Below are positions 27,582-37,490 of a stretch of 64,000 bases of DNA, piece after piece. The position numbers and the translations under genes are program-made. Origin of the DNA: an uncultured Bacteroidota bacterium (GTDB lineage Bacteria > Bacteroidota > Bacteroidia > Bacteroidales > P3); the NCBI GenBank assembly GCA_902775135.1, contig CACYKY010000012.1, forward strand, positions 1 through 64,000. Direction: 5' to 3'. The stretch's first letter is position 1. The number at the start of each line of letters is the position of its first letter. The notes below the pieces were generated by a model. That model searched no databases. It was not told the origin of the DNA and saw nothing but the letters and a program-made list of their open reading frames with translations.

Positions 27582-30362
27582 TTACTTGATGATGAGTTTC
27601 TCGATCTTGCTGAAGGTGTTGTTGGTGACGCGGACGAAGTAAGCACCGGCGGGCATGTTGCTCACGTCGATGGTGTTCTCGGTCTCGGCGTTGACGCGGG
27701 CGTTGTAGACGACGCGGCCGCTCATGTCGATGATGCTGCAGTCAACCATGCCGCTGACACCGTTGATGTTCAGCTTGACGGTGGAGGTGGCAGGATTGGG
27801 ATAGAGCGACAGGACAGCTTCGGGGGCCACGGGGTCGATACCGACGTGAATCCACTCTTCGGTGTGGAAGGTAGCGGAGATGACATAAGGAGCAGCAACC
27901 TCAGCCAGGTCGTAGAAGTGGAGGACATAGTAGCCACGATAGAGGACAACCTCTTCAGTTCCCTGAGCATCAACAACCACGGTCACGTTGTCGTTGTTGT
28001 TCTCGGTGTTGTAGAAGGAGAGGTAGAAGGGATCCTCGGGAGGAGTGGCGTGGTCGGGATCGTTGGGATCGTAGATCTGGGCCTGAACACCGTTCACATA
28101 GATGTTGTCGAGGACGGTGTGGTCCTCAGCAGCGCTGATGGTGAAGTTGTAGTTACCACCCACGGCGAGATTGACACCCTCGGAACCGCACATTTCCTCG
28201 GAGTTGATGACCACGGAGAAGGCGGAATCCTCGGTGTTGGTGGAGCAGTCGGCGATGAAGAGGTCGGTGGCGACATCCTCACGAGGTCCGATGATGGGAC
28301 GAATCATGGGGAAGTAGTCGATATTCCAAGCGGTGACATAACCGTTGGTGCCTTCGGGAGCCAGAGGATCCTCGACATAGATCTGATAGGTGGGCAGCGG
28401 GGTGTTCTGGCGGCGATAGGGAGCAGTCTCCTCGGTGTAGCTGTAGCTGGCGGTGTGCTCAGCGTCGAGCTTGTAGCTGGTGGCCTGGGAGGCAACGTGG
28501 AAGTTGAAGTTACCATTCAGGATGTAACCGAAGCGGTAGCCGGTGTTGGGCTCGAGCTCAGGCTGGTTGGGGAAGAAGATGCTGACAGCGGAGTAGTTGG
28601 CCACGTTGGTGGTGGGAGGCAGAATGTAGCCGGTCATGGGCAGGTTCTCGATATCATCATCGGTGACGTCGAAGGCAAGACCATCGATACCGGTGGCGAT
28701 AGAGGTCCAGCTGACGGACTCACCATCCTCAGTGTAGGATTCCTTACGGATGTAGGGGTAGATGATGCCCTCACCAGTGGAGACGGTACCGTCGGTGGCG
28801 GGGACGTACTCAATACCTTTCAGCACCCAACCCTCGGGAATTTCGTTACCGGTGACGTAGTTCATGTGAACCATATAGCCTTCGGCACTGGTGTGGTCAT
28901 CTTCGTCGGTGTTGGTGACTAAGCCATCGTCGTTGAAGGCCACGCGGAAGGAGGAGTTGGAGGGAATCAGACCGTTATCACGGCCCCAGCGGTAACCGTT
29001 GACATCGCTGCCATCAGGGAAGATGAGGTTGTTGGAAACGGTGTAGAGGACGGAGTCCACGCGGGTGTGGAGCGAACCGGCATTGGCATAAATCTTGTAG
29101 ACATTGGCGCCGACGGTGCCGGTGGGCAGCGAACGACCCTGGTAGTTACCAATGAGGTTGCCAGTGGTGTTGCCATAGTTGGGGTGCATACCAAGCCAGG
29201 AAACGAAACCGGTGTTGAACATGGTGTCGCCGCCATAGGCGAAGCCGCGCTCGTCGATGAACATCTTATAGTCCTGCTCGACATCGCCAGCGGGAATCGA
29301 GAAGTTGTTGGAGGTGAGCACCAGAGGCTGTTCACCATTGAGGGGACCAGCGCTGAGGGTCAGGTTGGCATTGTTGAAGGGGGTGACGTTGGTGTTGCGC
29401 ACATGGGTACCGTAGGTCACGGGGAGGGTCATGTTGCGGGGGATCATGCCATAGAAACCTTCAACGGGAGCGGTGTAGGAGAAGTCCCAAGTCTCGGTGA
29501 GGTTGCTGGTAATGATGGCGACGTTGTCCAGAACCCAGCCGTAGCCGTAGTAACGAACGTTACGCGTGGGGGCGCTGACACGGACACGAATCTTGATGTT
29601 GGTAGCTTCGTGCAGCTGGAAGGGCATGACGTAGCGGGCCTTGGAGGCGGCGAGATAGTTGATATCGACATCGACACCGGTGACGTTGATCTCACGGGCG
29701 TGCCACATGCCGTTGTACCAATAGTCGATGAAGCACTGGTCGTAGTACTTGGCATAGTACTGGTTGACACCGACAAAGACCATCTTACCCACATACTGGG
29801 CATCGCGGACAACTTCGGGGAACTCCATGTAGGCGTTCACCATGCCAGAGTTCTGCTCCTCATAGTTGAAGACAACCAGACCATCGTCCTGATAGCCAGG
29901 GTCGTTCTCGTTGTTGGTGGCACCGAGGTAGCTAATCACACTGGAAGCATTGAAGCTGAAGTTGTTGTTGTAGATGGAGTCAACGGTGTTGAGGAAGGTG
30001 GTGGAGTCGGCAAAACGTCTCCACTGGCACCAAGCGTGGGCGGTCACGTTGACGGCGTTGGCGTTGGCAGTACCGAAGACACTGTCGTGGCCGTTGGCAT
30101 AGATGTGGTCGCTAGCCTGGATGTAGCCTTTGGTGATTTGGGGCCACTCAGTCGCGTTGAAGCGGAAGATGTAGTTGGTGTCGAATTCACCGGTCTTGGA
30201 GAAGATGGAAGCCTTGTAGTCGACAGGCTGCTGCTTCATCAGGTCCTTCACCCGATAAGTCTTTTCCTCGCCGCGAGGCATCTCGTGACGATTGTTCGCG
30301 GTTTGTGCAAAGGCCATGGTGGCGCACAATGCAAAACCTAAAACGAATAATACTTTTTTCAT
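27582..30362 (-). CDS. Secreted T9SS protein of unknown function
   Basis: The signal peptide MKKVLFVLGFALCATMAFAQ and a type A T9SS sorting domain (LYPNPATSTVKLNINGV to KLIIK) frame a 926-residue protein. The N-terminal third resembles a jelly-roll carbohydrate-binding or MAM-like fold (WPQITKGYIQASD ... YGYGWVLDNVAIITSN), the centre has Ig-like strand patterns rich in Asn and Tyr. No catalytic motif was found. Codon use is highly uniform, suggesting strong expression. A TATATTTG promoter lies on the minus strand at 30490-30497 and a terminator follows the gene. Probably a surface-exposed binding protein; substrate unknown. Confidence 0.8.
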   Translation of the reverse strand: MKKVLFVLGFALCATMAFAQTANNRHEMPRGEEKTYRVKDLMKQQPVDYKASIFSKTGEFDTNYIFRFNATEWPQITKGYIQASDHIYANGHDSVFGTANANAVNVTAHAWCQWRRFADSTTFLNTVDSIYNNNFSFNASSVISYLGATNNENDPGYQDDGLVVFNYEEQNSGMVNAYMEFPEVVRDAQYVGKMVFVGVNQYYAKYYDQCFIDYWYNGMWHAREINVTGVDVDINYLAASKARYVMPFQLHEATNIKIRVRVSAPTRNVRYYGYGWVLDNVAIITSNLTETWDFSYTAPVEGFYGMIPRNMTLPVTYGTHVRNTNVTPFNNANLTLSAGPLNGEQPLVLTSNNFSIPAGDVEQDYKMFIDERGFAYGGDTMFNTGFVSWLGMHPNYGNTTGNLIGNYQGRSLPTGTVGANVYKIYANAGSLHTRVDSVLYTVSNNLIFPDGSDVNGYRWGRDNGLIPSNSSFRVAFNDDGLVTNTDEDDHTSAEGYMVHMNYVTGNEIPEGWVLKGIEYVPATDGTVSTGEGIIYPYIRKESYTEDGESVSWTSIATGIDGLAFDVTDDDIENLPMTGYILPPTTNVANYSAVSIFFPNQPELEPNTGYRFGYILNGNFNFHVASQATSYKLDAEHTASYSYTEETAPYRRQNTPLPTYQIYVEDPLAPEGTNGYVTAWNIDYFPMIRPIIGPREDVATDLFIADCSTNTEDSAFSVVINSEEMCGSEGVNLAVGGNYNFTISAAEDHTVLDNIYVNGVQAQIYDPNDPDHATPPEDPFYLSFYNTENNNDNVTVVVDAQGTEEVVLYRGYYVLHFYDLAEVAAPYVISATFHTEEWIHVGIDPVAPEAVLSLYPNPATSTVKLNINGVSGMVDCSIIDMSGRVVYNARVNAETENTIDVSNMPAGAYFVRVTNNTFSKIEKLIIK

Positions 30363-30738
30363 TTTGTTTGAATTTTGATGATTAATAAATTACTTTCAAT
30401 TTCAATATTTGCGTTTTCGATATCTATTTTTTTGTTTTACAGGTTCTTCAACGTTTTTTTAACACTTCACTGCACTATATTTCACGATGCAAATATAGGC
30501 ATTTTTTTTCATACCGCAATATTTTTTTGTTTTTTTATGATTCTCGCACCCCCTTCCCCGCCCCACCAAAGAGGGTCCGGAGTCGTCCTCCCCCTTTTCC
30601 TACCCATTACCCATCCCCATGCAGGAGGGCGCACCCCGCCGCCCACAGGATGAGGAAAGCGCACTTTATTTTCCATCCCCCATACAATATTTTTCAATCG
30701 GTCACGTTTCTAGGGGTAAAATATATAAAAGGAAATAA
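30363..30738. promoter_or_regulatory. Divergent promoter region
   Basis: Holds TATATTTG (minus strand, 30490-30497) for the T9SS gene, leaving a leader of about 120 nt. For the rightward TPR gene no TAnnTTTG match is clear. A C-rich stretch near 30540-30620 shows no ORF or hairpin of note. Confidence 0.6.
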
Positions 30739-32385
30739 ATGTATAAAAAGACAATAATGGTGCTCATGGCGGCGTCGCTGGTGGTGGCGGCGGGCTGCGG
30801 GAGCGGCAAGAAGGCCGCGTCGACCAAGGCCAACCCCTACGAGCGGCCGCCCATCCGCGAGGTGACGGAGGAGCAGCTGGCCGAGGACGGCATGCTCATC
30901 GACGCCCTGTCGCTGCAGGAGACAGGGCGTGCCGACGAGGCCCTGGAGGCCTACGGCAGGACCGTGGAGAAGCACCCCAGCTGCGACGCCGCTTGGTACG
31001 GTATGAGCCAGCTGCTGGCACAACGCGGATGGACCGACAGCGCCGAAGCCTGCGCCCGCCGCGCTGTGGCCCTGAGGGGCGACAACGTGTGGTATCTCCT
31101 CTCGCTGGCCATGACACAGCAGATGAAAGGCGACAACAACGGCACCATCGAGACCTGGGAGACCATCGTACGCCAGAACCCCGAGGTGCTCGACTACTAC
31201 TACGAACTCTCCAACCAGTACATCGCCGCGGGCAACCTGCCCAAGGCCGTGGAGGTGCTGAACCGCGTGGAACGCCGCATAGGGGTCACCGAGCCCATCT
31301 CCATGCAGAAAGCCAAGCTGTGGAACGCCGCCGACAAGCCCGACAAAGCCATGGCCGAGGTGGAAGCCCTTGCCAAAGCCGTACCCGGCGACAAGCAGAG
31401 CAACGCCATCCTGGCCGAGATGAACATGCAGCAGAAGCGCTACGCCAAAGCCAAGACCTACTACGACCGCATCCTCGAGGCCGACCCCGAGGACCCCTAC
31501 ATACACATCCAGCTGGCCGAATACTACAAAGCCGTCGGCAGCCCCGCCGAGGCCGACAGCGAGATGGTGCGCGCCTTCGACAACCCCGCCCTCGACAGCA
31601 AGACGAAGCTGCAGCTCCTGGGCTCGTTCTACAGTACCGAGGAATTCTTCGGCTCGCGCAGCGCCACCACCTTCCGCCTGATGGACAAAGCCATGTCCGG
31701 CTGCACGGACAGCACGGAGTTCGCCGCCTTCTACGGCAACGTGCTCTTCAACCAACACCGCTACCCCGAAGCCTCGCACCAGATGGTGCTGGCGCTACAG
31801 AAGGACAGCAGCATGTACGAAGTGTGGGAGCTGCTGCTGGTGAGCCTCAGCGCCACCCCCGGCAACGAGGCGGACATGGAGCGCTATGCCCGCCGCGCCG
31901 CCGCCCTCTTCCCCGTACACACGCTGCCGCACTTCATCGTGGCGCAGCAGGCCATCATCGGCGAACGCTACAACGAGGCCCTGCGCGAACTGGAGACCGC
32001 CGTGCGCTGGGGCTTCAGCAAGGGCTACCTCGAGGCGGAGACCTATGGCCTCATGGGCGAAGCCTACTACCGCACCGGGCAGTACGACAAAGCCTGGCAG
32101 GCCTTCGACCGCTGCCTGGCCCTGCGGCCCGACGACATGGGCACGCTGAACAACTACGCCTACTACCTCTCCGAACAAAACACCCGGCTGGAGCAGGCCG
32201 AACGCATGAGCCGCCGCACCATCGAGGCAGAGCCTAACAACGCCAACAACCTTGACACCTACGCCTGGATACTCCACCTGATGGGACGCGACCGCGAGGC
32301 CCTGCCGCTGATGGAAAAGGCCGTGAGCCTCGACCCCAAGAGCGACACCCTGCGGCGCCACCTGGAAGCCATCCGGGGCAAATAA
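30739..32385 (+). CDS. TPR-repeat outer-membrane lipoprotein
   Basis: The lipobox VVAAGC gives a lipidated protein of 548 residues made of about ten tetratricopeptide units (for example ALSLQETGRADEALEAYGRT, LNNYAYYLSEQNTRLEQAER, LDTYAWILHLMGRDREALPL). TPR lipoproteins followed by a DUF4292 lipoprotein are a conserved pair in Bacteroidales and are presumed to act in envelope assembly or as scaffolds. Here the DUF4292 gene begins 13 nt after the stop, a LolA-like gene and tadA follow with similar short gaps, so one operon is likely. Confidence 0.85.
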   Translation: MYKKTIMVLMAASLVVAAGCGSGKKAASTKANPYERPPIREVTEEQLAEDGMLIDALSLQETGRADEALEAYGRTVEKHPSCDAAWYGMSQLLAQRGWTDSAEACARRAVALRGDNVWYLLSLAMTQQMKGDNNGTIETWETIVRQNPEVLDYYYELSNQYIAAGNLPKAVEVLNRVERRIGVTEPISMQKAKLWNAADKPDKAMAEVEALAKAVPGDKQSNAILAEMNMQQKRYAKAKTYYDRILEADPEDPYIHIQLAEYYKAVGSPAEADSEMVRAFDNPALDSKTKLQLLGSFYSTEEFFGSRSATTFRLMDKAMSGCTDSTEFAAFYGNVLFNQHRYPEASHQMVLALQKDSSMYEVWELLLVSLSATPGNEADMERYARRAAALFPVHTLPHFIVAQQAIIGERYNEALRELETAVRWGFSKGYLEAETYGLMGEAYYRTGQYDKAWQAFDRCLALRPDDMGTLNNYAYYLSEQNTRLEQAERMSRRTIEAEPNNANNLDTYAWILHLMGRDREALPLMEKAVSLDPKSDTLRRHLEAIRGK

Positions 32386-32398
32386 AAACCTCCCGAGC

Positions 32399-32893
32399 AT
32401 GAACCCAACGAGAAGACATACAGCAACCCTCCTGGCCATGGTCATGCTGGCCCTGGTGGCCACCTCCTGTCGCAGCACACGCCCCACCACAACACCCACA
32501 CCGGAGACCACACCCACGGAAAGTCTCTACACCGTCATCACCTTCACCGGCACGGTGGAAGGCATCAACGTCAGCGGGCAGGTACGCATGGAGCACGGCA
32601 AAGTCATCTGGTGCAGCGTGAACAAATTCATCGAACTGGGACGCGCTATGGCCACGCCCGACTCGGTGTGGGTGCGCGCCACCATGATGGACGTCAACCG
32701 CGAGGGCTCCTACCGCGACTTGGAACGCCTGACGGGACGCCGCATCTCCTTCGCCGACCTGGAGGCCATCCTGCTGAGCGACGACGCCGACCGGCGCATA
32801 ACCGCCCTGGGGCGACAGCTGGGCTACAACGTACAGGTGCACATCACCCGACGCGAAAAGGCCCAACGGCTGACCTTCCCCTTCAACAAATAA
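32399..32893 (+). CDS. Short DUF4292-like lipoprotein
   Basis: The lipobox VATSC at the end of the signal peptide marks a lipoprotein. The segment FTGTVEGINVSGQVRMEHGKVIW with later PDSVWVRA matches the start of DUF4292, a LolA/LppM-like fold. The protein has only 164 residues, against roughly 250 in usual members, and its last strand (RLTFPFNK) resembles the normal C-terminus, so the central part seems to be missing rather than the end. Role unknown; presumed to carry or bind lipids in the periplasm with its operon partners. Confidence 0.7.
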   Translation: MNPTRRHTATLLAMVMLALVATSCRSTRPTTTPTPETTPTESLYTVITFTGTVEGINVSGQVRMEHGKVIWCSVNKFIELGRAMATPDSVWVRATMMDVNREGSYRDLERLTGRRISFADLEAILLSDDADRRITALGRQLGYNVQVHITRREKAQRLTFPFNK

Positions 32894-32918
32894 GAGATCA
32901 CACTTGAAACAAAAGGAA

Positions 32919-33671
32919 ATGGAAAGGAAAAAACTGATTGTGGCGCTGATGGCGCTGATGCCTGTGGCCATGATGGCCCAGAACCACCGCGACCTGCTGA
33001 GCGACTCGGCCATGCATGTGGTGGACCGCTATGTGAAGATGCTCGACATCGACCACCTGCCTACCGACAGCATGCTGGTGATGGAGACCGCCGTCACCAC
33101 CAACCTCAACACGAAAGACACCATCTGGATGCGCCGCTGGTTTGCCGCCGGCGAGCGGCACCGCATCGAAGTGTGGAACGACCAGAAGATGGACTACGGC
33201 CTGTCAAGCAACGGCAAGGACCGCTTCCGCACCTACCGGACGGCCTACGAGTCGTGGGAGAGCATCAACAGCGAGGAATTCAACAAGAAGCTGCAAGGCT
33301 ACGACTTCCGCGGACCGCTCTACCGCTGGAACGAGAAAGGAGCCCAGCTGAGCTGGAACGGCACCACCGAACTCAAAGGACAGCCGCTGCAGGTGGTCAA
33401 GGTGGTATGCCCCAACATGTACACCCGCTACTATATGTTCGAGCCCGAGAGCGGACTGCTGACCCTCATCTTCGAGACCGACGAGTGGGAGGGCAGCAAA
33501 AAGGAGATCCGACGCGGACACATCGAGTGGAAGATTTTCCACGAGTTCCAACCCCTGACAACGGGCATGCTGCCCTCGCTAGAGAGCTTCATGCGCGACG
33601 GCGAACTGACCATCCTGCGCACCAGCTACCATTTCGAGGCCGTCGACCCCGACATCTTTGAACACGACTAG
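32919..33671 (+). CDS. Secreted LolA-like protein of unknown function
   Basis: ATG 32919 is preferred over an upstream TTG because MERKKLIVALMALMPVAMMAQ then forms a clean signal peptide. The 250-residue product has the beta-rich pattern of outer-membrane lipoprotein-sorting proteins (DTIWMRRWFAAGERHRIEVW, YYMFEPESGLLTLIFET, EWKIFHEFQPL). This makes a periplasmic lipid or lipoprotein carrier plausible, but the fold is inferred from pattern only. It lies between the DUF4292-like gene and tadA with gaps of 25 and 5 nt. Confidence 0.6.
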   Translation: MERKKLIVALMALMPVAMMAQNHRDLLSDSAMHVVDRYVKMLDIDHLPTDSMLVMETAVTTNLNTKDTIWMRRWFAAGERHRIEVWNDQKMDYGLSSNGKDRFRTYRTAYESWESINSEEFNKKLQGYDFRGPLYRWNEKGAQLSWNGTTELKGQPLQVVKVVCPNMYTRYYMFEPESGLLTLIFETDEWEGSKKEIRRGHIEWKIFHEFQPLTTGMLPSLESFMRDGELTILRTSYHFEAVDPDIFEHD

Positions 33672-33676
33672 TCACC

Positions 33677-34123
33677 ATGGGAATACTGCAACCTGACGAC
33701 GATTACTTCATGGGCGAAGCCCTGAAGGAGGCCCGGCGGGCAGAAGCCGACGGGGAGATCCCCGTGGGCGCCGTGGTGGTGACGGGCGACAGCATCATTG
33801 CCCGCGCTCACAACCAGACGGAACTGCTGCACGACGTAACGGCCCACGCCGAGATGCTGGCCATCACGGCAGCGGCGGATCACCTCGGGGCCAAATACCT
33901 CACGGGGTGCACGCTCTACGTCACCCTCGAGCCCTGCGTGATGTGCGCCGGCGCCCTAGGGTGGAGCCAGCTGGCAAGGATAGTCTACGGCGCCCCCGAC
34001 GAGAAACGCGGCTTCGAACGCCTCGGACGCTCCATGCTGCACCCCAAGACAGAAGTGACGTCAGGCGTGAGGGGCGAGGAATGCCTGAGGCTGGTGAAAG
34101 ACTTCTTCAAGGGGAAGCGATAG
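33677..34123 (+). CDS. tadA: tRNA-specific adenosine deaminase
   Basis: Deaminates A34 of tRNA-Arg(ACG) to inosine. The zinc/catalytic motifs are HAE (57-59) and PCVMC (Cys87, Cys90), with the expected 148-residue length and the tail SGVRGEECLRLVKDFF. It is the last gene of the TPR/DUF4292 cluster, 5 nt after the preceding stop, and a gap of 64 nt follows. Confidence 0.95.
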   Translation: MGILQPDDDYFMGEALKEARRAEADGEIPVGAVVVTGDSIIARAHNQTELLHDVTAHAEMLAITAAADHLGAKYLTGCTLYVTLEPCVMCAGALGWSQLARIVYGAPDEKRGFERLGRSMLHPKTEVTSGVRGEECLRLVKDFFKGKR

Positions 34124-34187
34124 CGGATTGGGTACGAAATAGATTCAACAAAAAATAATTATAGATAAAACAAAACAATTTTTGATT

Positions 34188-35078
34188 ATGAAACCTACAT
34201 TACTTGTTCTGGCCGCCGGTATGGGCAGCCGCTATGGTGGATTGAAACAGATGGACGGCGTGGGCCCTCACGGCGAAATCATCATGGACTACAGCATCGA
34301 GGACGCCATCCGCGCAGGCTTCGGCAAAGTGGTCTTCGTCATCCGCCACTCGTTCGAAGAAGAGTTCAAGCGCCACATCAATGCCGACCACTTCGGCAAC
34401 CGCATCCAGGTGGAGTATGTCTTCCAGGAGCTCGACAAGCTGCCGGCGGGCTTCAGCGTGCCCGAAGGCCGTGAGAAACCCTGGGGCACCAACCACGCCA
34501 TCCTCATGGCCAAGGATGTCATCCACGAGCCCTTCGCCATCATCAATGCCGACGACTTCTACGGCCGCGACGCCTTCCAGGTCATCGCCGACCACCTGCG
34601 CACCCTCGAGGGCACGAAAGGCCAGTACTGCATGGTGGGCTACCGCCTGGAGAACACCCTCTCCGAAAACGGTACCGTCAGCCGCGGTGTCTGCGAGACC
34701 GACGCCAAAGGCCTGCTCATCGGCATGACCGAACGCACCTCCATCGGCCGCACGGCCAACGGCATCGAATACAAGGACGCCGACGGCAGCATGCACCCCC
34801 TGGCAGCCGACGCCACCGTGAGCATGAACCTCTTCGGCTTCACGCCCGACTACTTCGCCAAGAGCGAGGAGCTGTTTGTGGACTTCCTCAAGGAGCACGG
34901 CACCGAGATGAAGAGCGAATACTACATCCCATTCGCCGTCAACACATTCATCCACAGCGGCTACGCCACCATGACCGTGCTGAAGACCACCGCCCAGTGG
35001 TTCGGTGTCACCTACAAGGAGGACCGCCCCATGGTCGTCGACCGCCTGAAGAAACTGCACGACCAGGGAGTATACTAA
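34188..35078 (+). CDS. Sugar nucleotidyltransferase (NDP-sugar pyrophosphorylase family)
   Basis: ATG 34188 gives MKPTLLVLAAGMGSRYGGLKQ, the nucleotide-binding signature of nucleotidyltransferases with a modified GxGxR loop; a TTG two codons earlier is less likely. Further motifs are GTNHAILMAKD and IINADDFYG (metal-binding DD). The family makes NDP-sugars for polysaccharides, though this GSRYGG branch is not biochemically settled. 296 residues. No glycan-synthesis genes adjoin, so the sugar is unknown. Confidence 0.8.
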   Translation: MKPTLLVLAAGMGSRYGGLKQMDGVGPHGEIIMDYSIEDAIRAGFGKVVFVIRHSFEEEFKRHINADHFGNRIQVEYVFQELDKLPAGFSVPEGREKPWGTNHAILMAKDVIHEPFAIINADDFYGRDAFQVIADHLRTLEGTKGQYCMVGYRLENTLSENGTVSRGVCETDAKGLLIGMTERTSIGRTANGIEYKDADGSMHPLAADATVSMNLFGFTPDYFAKSEELFVDFLKEHGTEMKSEYYIPFAVNTFIHSGYATMTVLKTTAQWFGVTYKEDRPMVVDRLKKLHDQGVY

Positions 35079-35136
35079 TCTCCCCCGCCTCCGGATTATA
35101 AATCTCCCCGCCTCCAAGATTTGCATAGCCCCAGCA

Positions 35137-36405
35137 ATGAAAGCAAATAATAATTTCCAGGATTTCCAGGATCTCGCGAAGCGGGAGATAACAACCTTTG
35201 CGAGGGAGCACGAAAACGACGATACCGCGCGGCTGCTGCTGAGTGCCGCGCGGTATCCTTCTGTCGATATGGCGGCGGTGGTGCAGCAGATCGAGGGGCG
35301 GCGCACGGCACGCGAGAAATGGCCGTCATTGCTGGAGTGCCCCGATTTCCTCTACCCTCCCCGGCTGAACCGCGAGCAGGCCTCGTCGGAGACCACAGCC
35401 CTGCACAAAGCCTCCATCTGCCATCTGCGGTTCAACAGTCTTCAACAGCACGGCGAAGTGGCGACCCGTCCGCTCCGTATCGCCGACCTCACGGGCGGCA
35501 TGGGCATCGACACCTTCGCCATGGCCGGATGGAAAGCGGCATCGTCCCTGGAAGCAGAAGTGGACTATGTGGAGCAGGACCCCGAGCTCTGCACCCTAGC
35601 CCAAAACAACGCAAAAGCCCTGGGACTCGACAATGTCCGCGTCCATTGTGGCGACAGCCTGGAATGGCTCCGGCGGCAGGACCATCGCTTCGACCTGATC
35701 TTCGTCGACCCCGCCCGGCGCGACAAGCAGGGGCGCAAGGTCGCAGCCTTCGAGGATTGCACGCCCGACATCGTGGCGCACCGCGATTTGCTGCTGTCCA
35801 AAGGAAAAGAACTCTTGGTGAAAGCCTCGCCGATGATCGACATCTCGCTGGCGGCTTCGCAACTGCGCGACATCAGCGACATCTATGTCATCGCCGTCCA
35901 GGGCGAGTGTAAGGAGGTGCTCTTCCGTTGCGGAAAGCACGACGCCAGCCCCCTCATCCATTGCCACCACCTGCATCATGGCGAGGTGGACGACTATGTC
36001 TTCACGCGCGACGACGAGGCACAAGCCCACGCCACCTATGCCAGCGAGATGGGGAAATACCTCTACGAGCCCCATGCCGCACTGATGAAAGCCGGCCCCT
36101 TCAAGATGCTAAGCCAAACGGAGGAGGTGGCCAAACTGTCACGCAACACCCATCTCTACACCAGCAACCACTTTATCCCGCGCTTCCCTGGCCGCATCTT
36201 CAGCCTCCTCGCGGAAATCAAGCCCACCCGCAGAGAGGTGCAGAAGTGGATTACCGACGGGAAGGCCCATGTGGTCGCGCGCAATTATCCCGTGACCGCT
36301 GCCGACCTGCAAAAACAGCTGGGACTGAAAGAGGGCGGCGACCTCTTCGTCATCGCCACTACCCTGGGCACACGCCCCTGTGCCTTCGTGGCAGAGAGAG
36401 TTTAG
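35137..36405 (+). CDS. Class I SAM methyltransferase with THUMP-like domain
   Basis: Residues about 110-220 form a SAM-binding domain (IADLTGGMGIDTFAMA, YVEQDPELCTLAQNNAKALG, FDLIFVDPARRD, the last a typical Asp-Pro-Pro-like catalytic region). The C-terminal domain (RFPGRIFSLLAEIKPTRREV, HVVARNYPVTAADLQKQLGL) is the THUMP-like RNA-binding module described for Bacteroidota proteins. An RNA methyltransferase role is expected but target is unknown. 422 residues. In the 58-nt gap upstream, a short repeat (AATCTCCCCGCCTCC) occurs twice. Confidence 0.85.
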   Translation: MKANNNFQDFQDLAKREITTFAREHENDDTARLLLSAARYPSVDMAAVVQQIEGRRTAREKWPSLLECPDFLYPPRLNREQASSETTALHKASICHLRFNSLQQHGEVATRPLRIADLTGGMGIDTFAMAGWKAASSLEAEVDYVEQDPELCTLAQNNAKALGLDNVRVHCGDSLEWLRRQDHRFDLIFVDPARRDKQGRKVAAFEDCTPDIVAHRDLLLSKGKELLVKASPMIDISLAASQLRDISDIYVIAVQGECKEVLFRCGKHDASPLIHCHHLHHGEVDDYVFTRDDEAQAHATYASEMGKYLYEPHAALMKAGPFKMLSQTEEVAKLSRNTHLYTSNHFIPRFPGRIFSLLAEIKPTRREVQKWITDGKAHVVARNYPVTAADLQKQLGLKEGGDLFVIATTLGTRPCAFVAERV

Positions 36406-36431
36406 GTAGGTTCTGCAAATACCACTTTTAG

Positions 36432-37364
36432 CTAATCGATGATTGACAGCCGTCCCGTCGGCGGAACGGCAGGAGCCTCGAGCCCGGCGCCCAGACGCTG
36501 CTGGCTGCGCAGGATGCGCACCTCGTCGAAGAGGCCGCTGGCAATGAAGGCGTCCAGTATCTTGCGCCCGCCTTCGACGATGACCGACTGTATCTTCTTT
36601 TCGTAGAGTGCCGCGAGAGTTTCCTCTACGCTCTGTGTGTGCAGGTGGAGCCAATGGCTGGGCACATCGTCGAGGCGCTCGCGACGGTCCACCACCACGG
36701 GTTGCGGCTGGGGGCCGAGAAAATGGCGCGCCGAGAGCGAGGGGCGGTCGCACCGATAGGTCTCGCTGCCTACCAGGATGGCGGCCTCCTCGGTACGCCA
36801 ACGGTGGTTGAGGCGGTTCTGCTCGGGAGTGCTGAGCCAGTAGGGCTGCGACGGGTCGGCAGGCGCCAGGAAACCGTCGGCACTCTGCGCCCACTTCAGC
36901 ACGACATAGGGCCTATGCTGCTCCATGAAGGTGAAGAAACGGCGGTTCAGCTCGCGCCCCTCGGCCTCGAGCACATGGCGTTCCACCTCGATGCCGGCCT
37001 CCTCGAGCATGCGGAAACCGTTGCCCGCCACCAGGGGGTTGGGGTCGTCGTTGCAGCACACCACACGACGGATGCCGCGTTCCACCACCAGGTCGGCACA
37101 GGGGGGCGTCTTGCCGTAGTGCGAGCAGGGTTCCAAGTTGACATAGAGCGTAGCCCCGCGGAACACCTCTTCCGACAACGGACGCAGCAGGGCGTTGCGC
37201 TCGGCGTGGTAGCCGCCGTAGTATTGGTGGTAGCCCTCACTGACGATGCTGCCCTCCTTCACCACCACGCAGCCCACCATGGGGTTGGGCCTCACGCGCC
37301 CCAACCCGTTGGCTGCCAGCTGCAGGCAGCGACGCATATATACTATGTCACGGTCGTTGTGCAT
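36432..37364 (-). CDS. ribD: Bifunctional riboflavin deaminase/reductase
   Basis: Performs the deaminase and reductase steps after GTP cyclohydrolase II in riboflavin synthesis. The start is ATG 37364 (MHNDRDIVYMRRCLQLA); the much longer open frame upstream overlaps the neighbouring gene on the other strand and is not homologous. Deaminase zinc motifs are HAERNALL and PCSHYGKTPPC; the reductase domain shows LKWAQSADGFLA, AILVGSETYRCDRPSL and VIVEGGRKILDAF. It is a little short at 310 residues. A TATTTTTG promoter on the minus strand lies at 37381-37388, directly upstream. Confidence 0.92.
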   Translation of the reverse strand: MHNDRDIVYMRRCLQLAANGLGRVRPNPMVGCVVVKEGSIVSEGYHQYYGGYHAERNALLRPLSEEVFRGATLYVNLEPCSHYGKTPPCADLVVERGIRRVVCCNDDPNPLVAGNGFRMLEEAGIEVERHVLEAEGRELNRRFFTFMEQHRPYVVLKWAQSADGFLAPADPSQPYWLSTPEQNRLNHRWRTEEAAILVGSETYRCDRPSLSARHFLGPQPQPVVVDRRERLDDVPSHWLHLHTQSVEETLAALYEKKIQSVIVEGGRKILDAFIASGLFDEVRILRSQQRLGAGLEAPAVPPTGRLSIID

Positions 37365-37380
37365 CTCTGTTTTCGGGATG

Positions 37381-37388
37381 CAAAAATA
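37381..37388 (-). promoter_or_regulatory. Promoter -7 element of ribD
   Basis: TATTTTTG on the minus strand followed by CATCC, 16 nt before the chosen ATG, which fixes the start of ribD and rules out the longer frame. Confidence 0.7.
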
Positions 37389-37490
37389 CAAAAACTTTCC
37401 CACATGGAAAGATTTTTCTTCTCCCACAGCCCCAGGTGGCAATAAACCAGCACAAAACGCGTTATTCCGACAACTATCCGACATTAACGC

